The position numbers and the translations under genes were made by a program. DNA of 6,790 bases from Betaproteobacteria bacterium. Lineage in GTDB: Bacteria; Pseudomonadota; Gammaproteobacteria; Burkholderiales; SG8-39. The stretch covers positions 1 to 6,790 of the forward strand of contig VGIE01000126.1 of assembly GCA_016867955.1 (NCBI GenBank). Reading direction: 5' to 3'. A model generated the notes under the pieces. The model saw only the letters and a program-made list of their open reading frames with translations. It did not search any database and was not told the DNA's origin. This document shows, in pieces, positions 5,642 to 6,790 of this stretch. The first letter of the stretch is position 1, and each line of letters opens with the position of its first letter.

Positions 5642-6321
5642 ATGAAGAAAAAAAACTACGAAGAAGCGCTCGCGCCGCTGCGGGTGGAGCTGAACAACCT
5701 GGCGCACTGGCTGCAGCACACCGGACAGCGCATGCTGGTCATCTTCGAAGGCTGTGACGCGGCGGGCAAGGGTGGCTGCATCAACGCCATAGCCGAGACG
5801 CTTAGCCCGCGGCCGGCGAGCTGGTGTTGTTCGACCGCAGCTGGTACAACCGCGCCGGCGTCGAGAAGGTGATGGGCTACTGCACGCCTGCTGAGTACCA
5901 CCAGTTTCTGGAGCAGGCGCCGGTTTTCGAGCGCATGCTGACAGACAGCGGCATCCTCCTCATCAAGTACTGGCTGGCCACCGACCAGGCCGAACAGGAG
6001 GAGCGCTTCGCGGAACGGGCGAGCGACCCGCTGAAGCGCTGGAAGATTTCGCCCATCGACATCGAGGCGCGCAAGCGCTACGCTGAGTACGGCCGCGCGC
6101 GCGACGCCATGTTCCGCGCGACGCACAGCAAGCGCGCGCCCTGGTTCGTTGTGGACTTCAACGACCAGTGCGCCGGCCGGCTCAACCTGATCCGTCACCT
6201 CCTCGACGAGGTGCCCGACTGCGCGGTGCCCGAGAAGCCGCTGAAGCTGCCGCGGCTCCCCGGCAAACCCGGCCGCGAGCGCTACACCGGGCCTGTGAAG
6301 CCGATCAAGGGCCGCTATTAG
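5642..6321 (+). pseudogene. ppk2: Polyphosphate kinase 2 (PPK2), internal deletion with frameshift
   Basis: PPK2 enzymes transfer phosphate between polyphosphate and nucleotides. The first part (ATG 5642, AGGGGA at 5630-5635) reads the usual N-terminus and Walker A: LNNLAHWLQHTGQRMLVIFEGCDAAGKGG, then AIAETLSPR. Homology then resumes in another frame at about 5809 with AAGELVLFDRSWYNRAGVEKVMGYC (the Walker B region), the lid motif DPLKRWKISPIDIEAR, and a normal C-terminus to TAG 6319-6321. The segment between, which in relatives carries the 'PTEREKTQWYFQRY' block, is missing: about 30 codons, with a net frame change (junction about 5807-5812). Translation of the first frame runs into a stop near 5872. 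The usual Arg before DAAGKGG is Cys here. A separately translated C-terminal piece would lack the P-loop. It was probably co-transcribed with the VOC gene 16 nt upstream. A single sequencing indel could not explain it, because conserved sequence is absent. Confidence 0.88.
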
Positions 6322-6334
6322 GGGGACCGCGCCG
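6319..6334. repeat. 16-bp direct repeat, copy 1
   Basis: TAGGGGGACCGCGCCG occurs here, overlapping the ppk2 stop codon, and again at 6374-6389 with a 55-nt period. The 39 nt between the copies (6335-6373) are not repeated. It could be a deletion or duplication scar or a unit of a dispersed GC-rich repeat. Confidence 0.75.
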
Positions 6335-6373
6335 CCTGCTGCGCACGCTCGGCGGCGCTGTTCAAATCCCGCA

Positions 6374-6389
6374 TAGGGGGACCGCGCCG
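6374..6389. repeat. 16-bp direct repeat, copy 2
   Basis: Exact second copy of the sequence at 6319-6334. It is preceded by GTTCAAATCCCGC, which resembles a tRNA T-loop, but the flanking T-stem does not pair, so I do not call a tRNA. Confidence 0.75.
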
Positions 6390-6413
6390 GGGGCGCGTCT
6401 GTCAGCCGCTGCC

Positions 6414-6442
6414 TTGACAGGGCGCGGACCATCCAATAACGT
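6414..6442 (+). promoter_or_regulatory. Sigma70-type promoter upstream of the dioxygenase remnant
   Basis: A perfect TTGACA -35 box (6414-6419) is followed after exactly 17 nt by TAACGT (6437-6442), which keeps the three most conserved -10 positions (T1, A2, T6). Initiation would be near 6449, about 22 nt before the ATG at 6471. The rest of the 149-nt gap after ppk2 holds only the direct repeat. Confidence 0.5.
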
Positions 6443-6470
6443 CCCGTGCTTCCTGAGCGCGCAACGGTAT

Positions 6471-6782
6471 ATGGGCAGTACGGAATCCATCGACGAACTG
6501 GTTGATCTCGAGCGCGGCGTGATCGCACGCACCATTTTCAACGACGACGCGCTGTTCCGCGACGAGCAGCACAAGCTGTTCACCCGCGCCTAGCTGATGG
6601 CGGGACACGGGAGCCTGATCCCGAAGCCGGACGCATACGAGACCTATAGATTCGTCGGCATGCGCATCGACATGCTGCGCCGCGCCGGCACCGCCGAGGA
6701 GGGCGACTGGCGGGTCGCGCGGCGCGAGAGCATCCTCGAGAAGAACGTGCTTCTGGCGAAGAATCTCATAGCCTTTATTTGA
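6471..6782 (+). pseudogene. Aromatic-ring-hydroxylating dioxygenase remnant: alpha-subunit N-terminus joined to beta-subunit C-terminus
   Basis: The frame begins like a Rieske-type dioxygenase alpha subunit: MGSTESIDELVDLERGVIAR, then IFNDDALFRDEQHKLFTRA. TAG at 6591-6593 then stands where relatives have Trp ('RAWL'), followed in the same frame by LMAGHGSLIPKPDAYE. At about 6630-6655 it switches, still in frame, to the C-terminal end of the small (beta) subunit: YRFVGMRIDMLRR, GDWRVARRESILEKNVLLAKNLIAFI and TGA at 6780-6782. The Rieske Cys/His ligands, the catalytic iron site and most of the beta subunit are gone, which implies a deletion of roughly 1.5 kb if the genes were adjacent as usual. 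Complete enzymes of this type dihydroxylate aromatic acids or hydrocarbons using a reductase partner. This remnant cannot. A good promoter remains upstream, but the Shine-Dalgarno is weak. Confidence 0.85.
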
Positions 6783-6790
6783 GAGCGCTA

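Noticed and set aside
6370..6385. tRNA 3' end suggested by GTTCAAATCCCGC
   Set aside because: The five bases on either side of the loop do not pair as a T-stem, no CCA end or acceptor partner is found, and there is no anticodon arm upstream.
4634..6593. Recoding of TAG as Trp, suggested by two TAG codons at Trp positions
   Set aside because: Four intact genes in the window (Bug, M19, DUF3088, ridA) end with TAG, and both interrupted genes also have large deletions, so ordinary decay explains the codons.

Overview
The window is GC-rich DNA of proteobacterial character. The Bug-type (tripartite tricarboxylate transporter) binding protein, the Lrp/AsnC-type regulator and the ring-hydroxylating dioxygenase remnant are the mix usually seen in Burkholderiales such as Bordetella/Achromobacter relatives, or in metabolically similar lineages. 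This assignment rests on gene content only and is tentative. There is no rRNA, convincing tRNA, CRISPR array, insertion sequence or phage gene.

Layout: 1-141 has no gene I can support but carries a strong AT-rich palindrome (41-65). At 142-633 (minus) lies an Lrp/AsnC regulator broken by one in-frame TAA. Divergent from it, 668-4544 is a tight plus-strand cluster: a Bug-family periplasmic binding protein (668-1642), an M19 'renal dipeptidase' homologue (1648-2649), a uroporphyrinogen-decarboxylase-superfamily protein with an HxC...C zinc-type motif (2653-3738), a DUF3088 thioredoxin/GST-like protein (3756-4118) and a RidA enamine deaminase (4170-4544). The first four genes are 3-17 nt apart; ridA follows after 51 nt. 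The last two genes have good Shine-Dalgarno sequences and intact frames, but ATC stands where the family alignment places the ATG start.

The right half is mostly wreckage. An HI0933-like flavoprotein (4595-4966, minus) has lost its middle and carries two nonsense codons. An intact VOC/glyoxalase-fold protein (5155-5625) follows. Then come a PPK2 polyphosphate kinase with an internal deletion and frameshift (5642-6321), a 16-bp direct repeat, a good sigma70-like promoter, and a remnant in which the N-terminus of a dioxygenase alpha subunit is joined in frame to the C-terminus of a beta subunit (6471-6782).

How it fits together: the Bug operon looks like an import-and-process cassette for an unknown small organic acid or amide. 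The binding protein would capture the ligand, and the M19 and UroD-like enzymes are candidate processing enzymes. DUF3088 and RidA could play redox and damage-control roles; all of this is inference. Around it, four genes are decayed by internal deletions and point nonsense mutations, with no mobile element in sight. That resembles a genome under deletional decay, though assembly error must be excluded.
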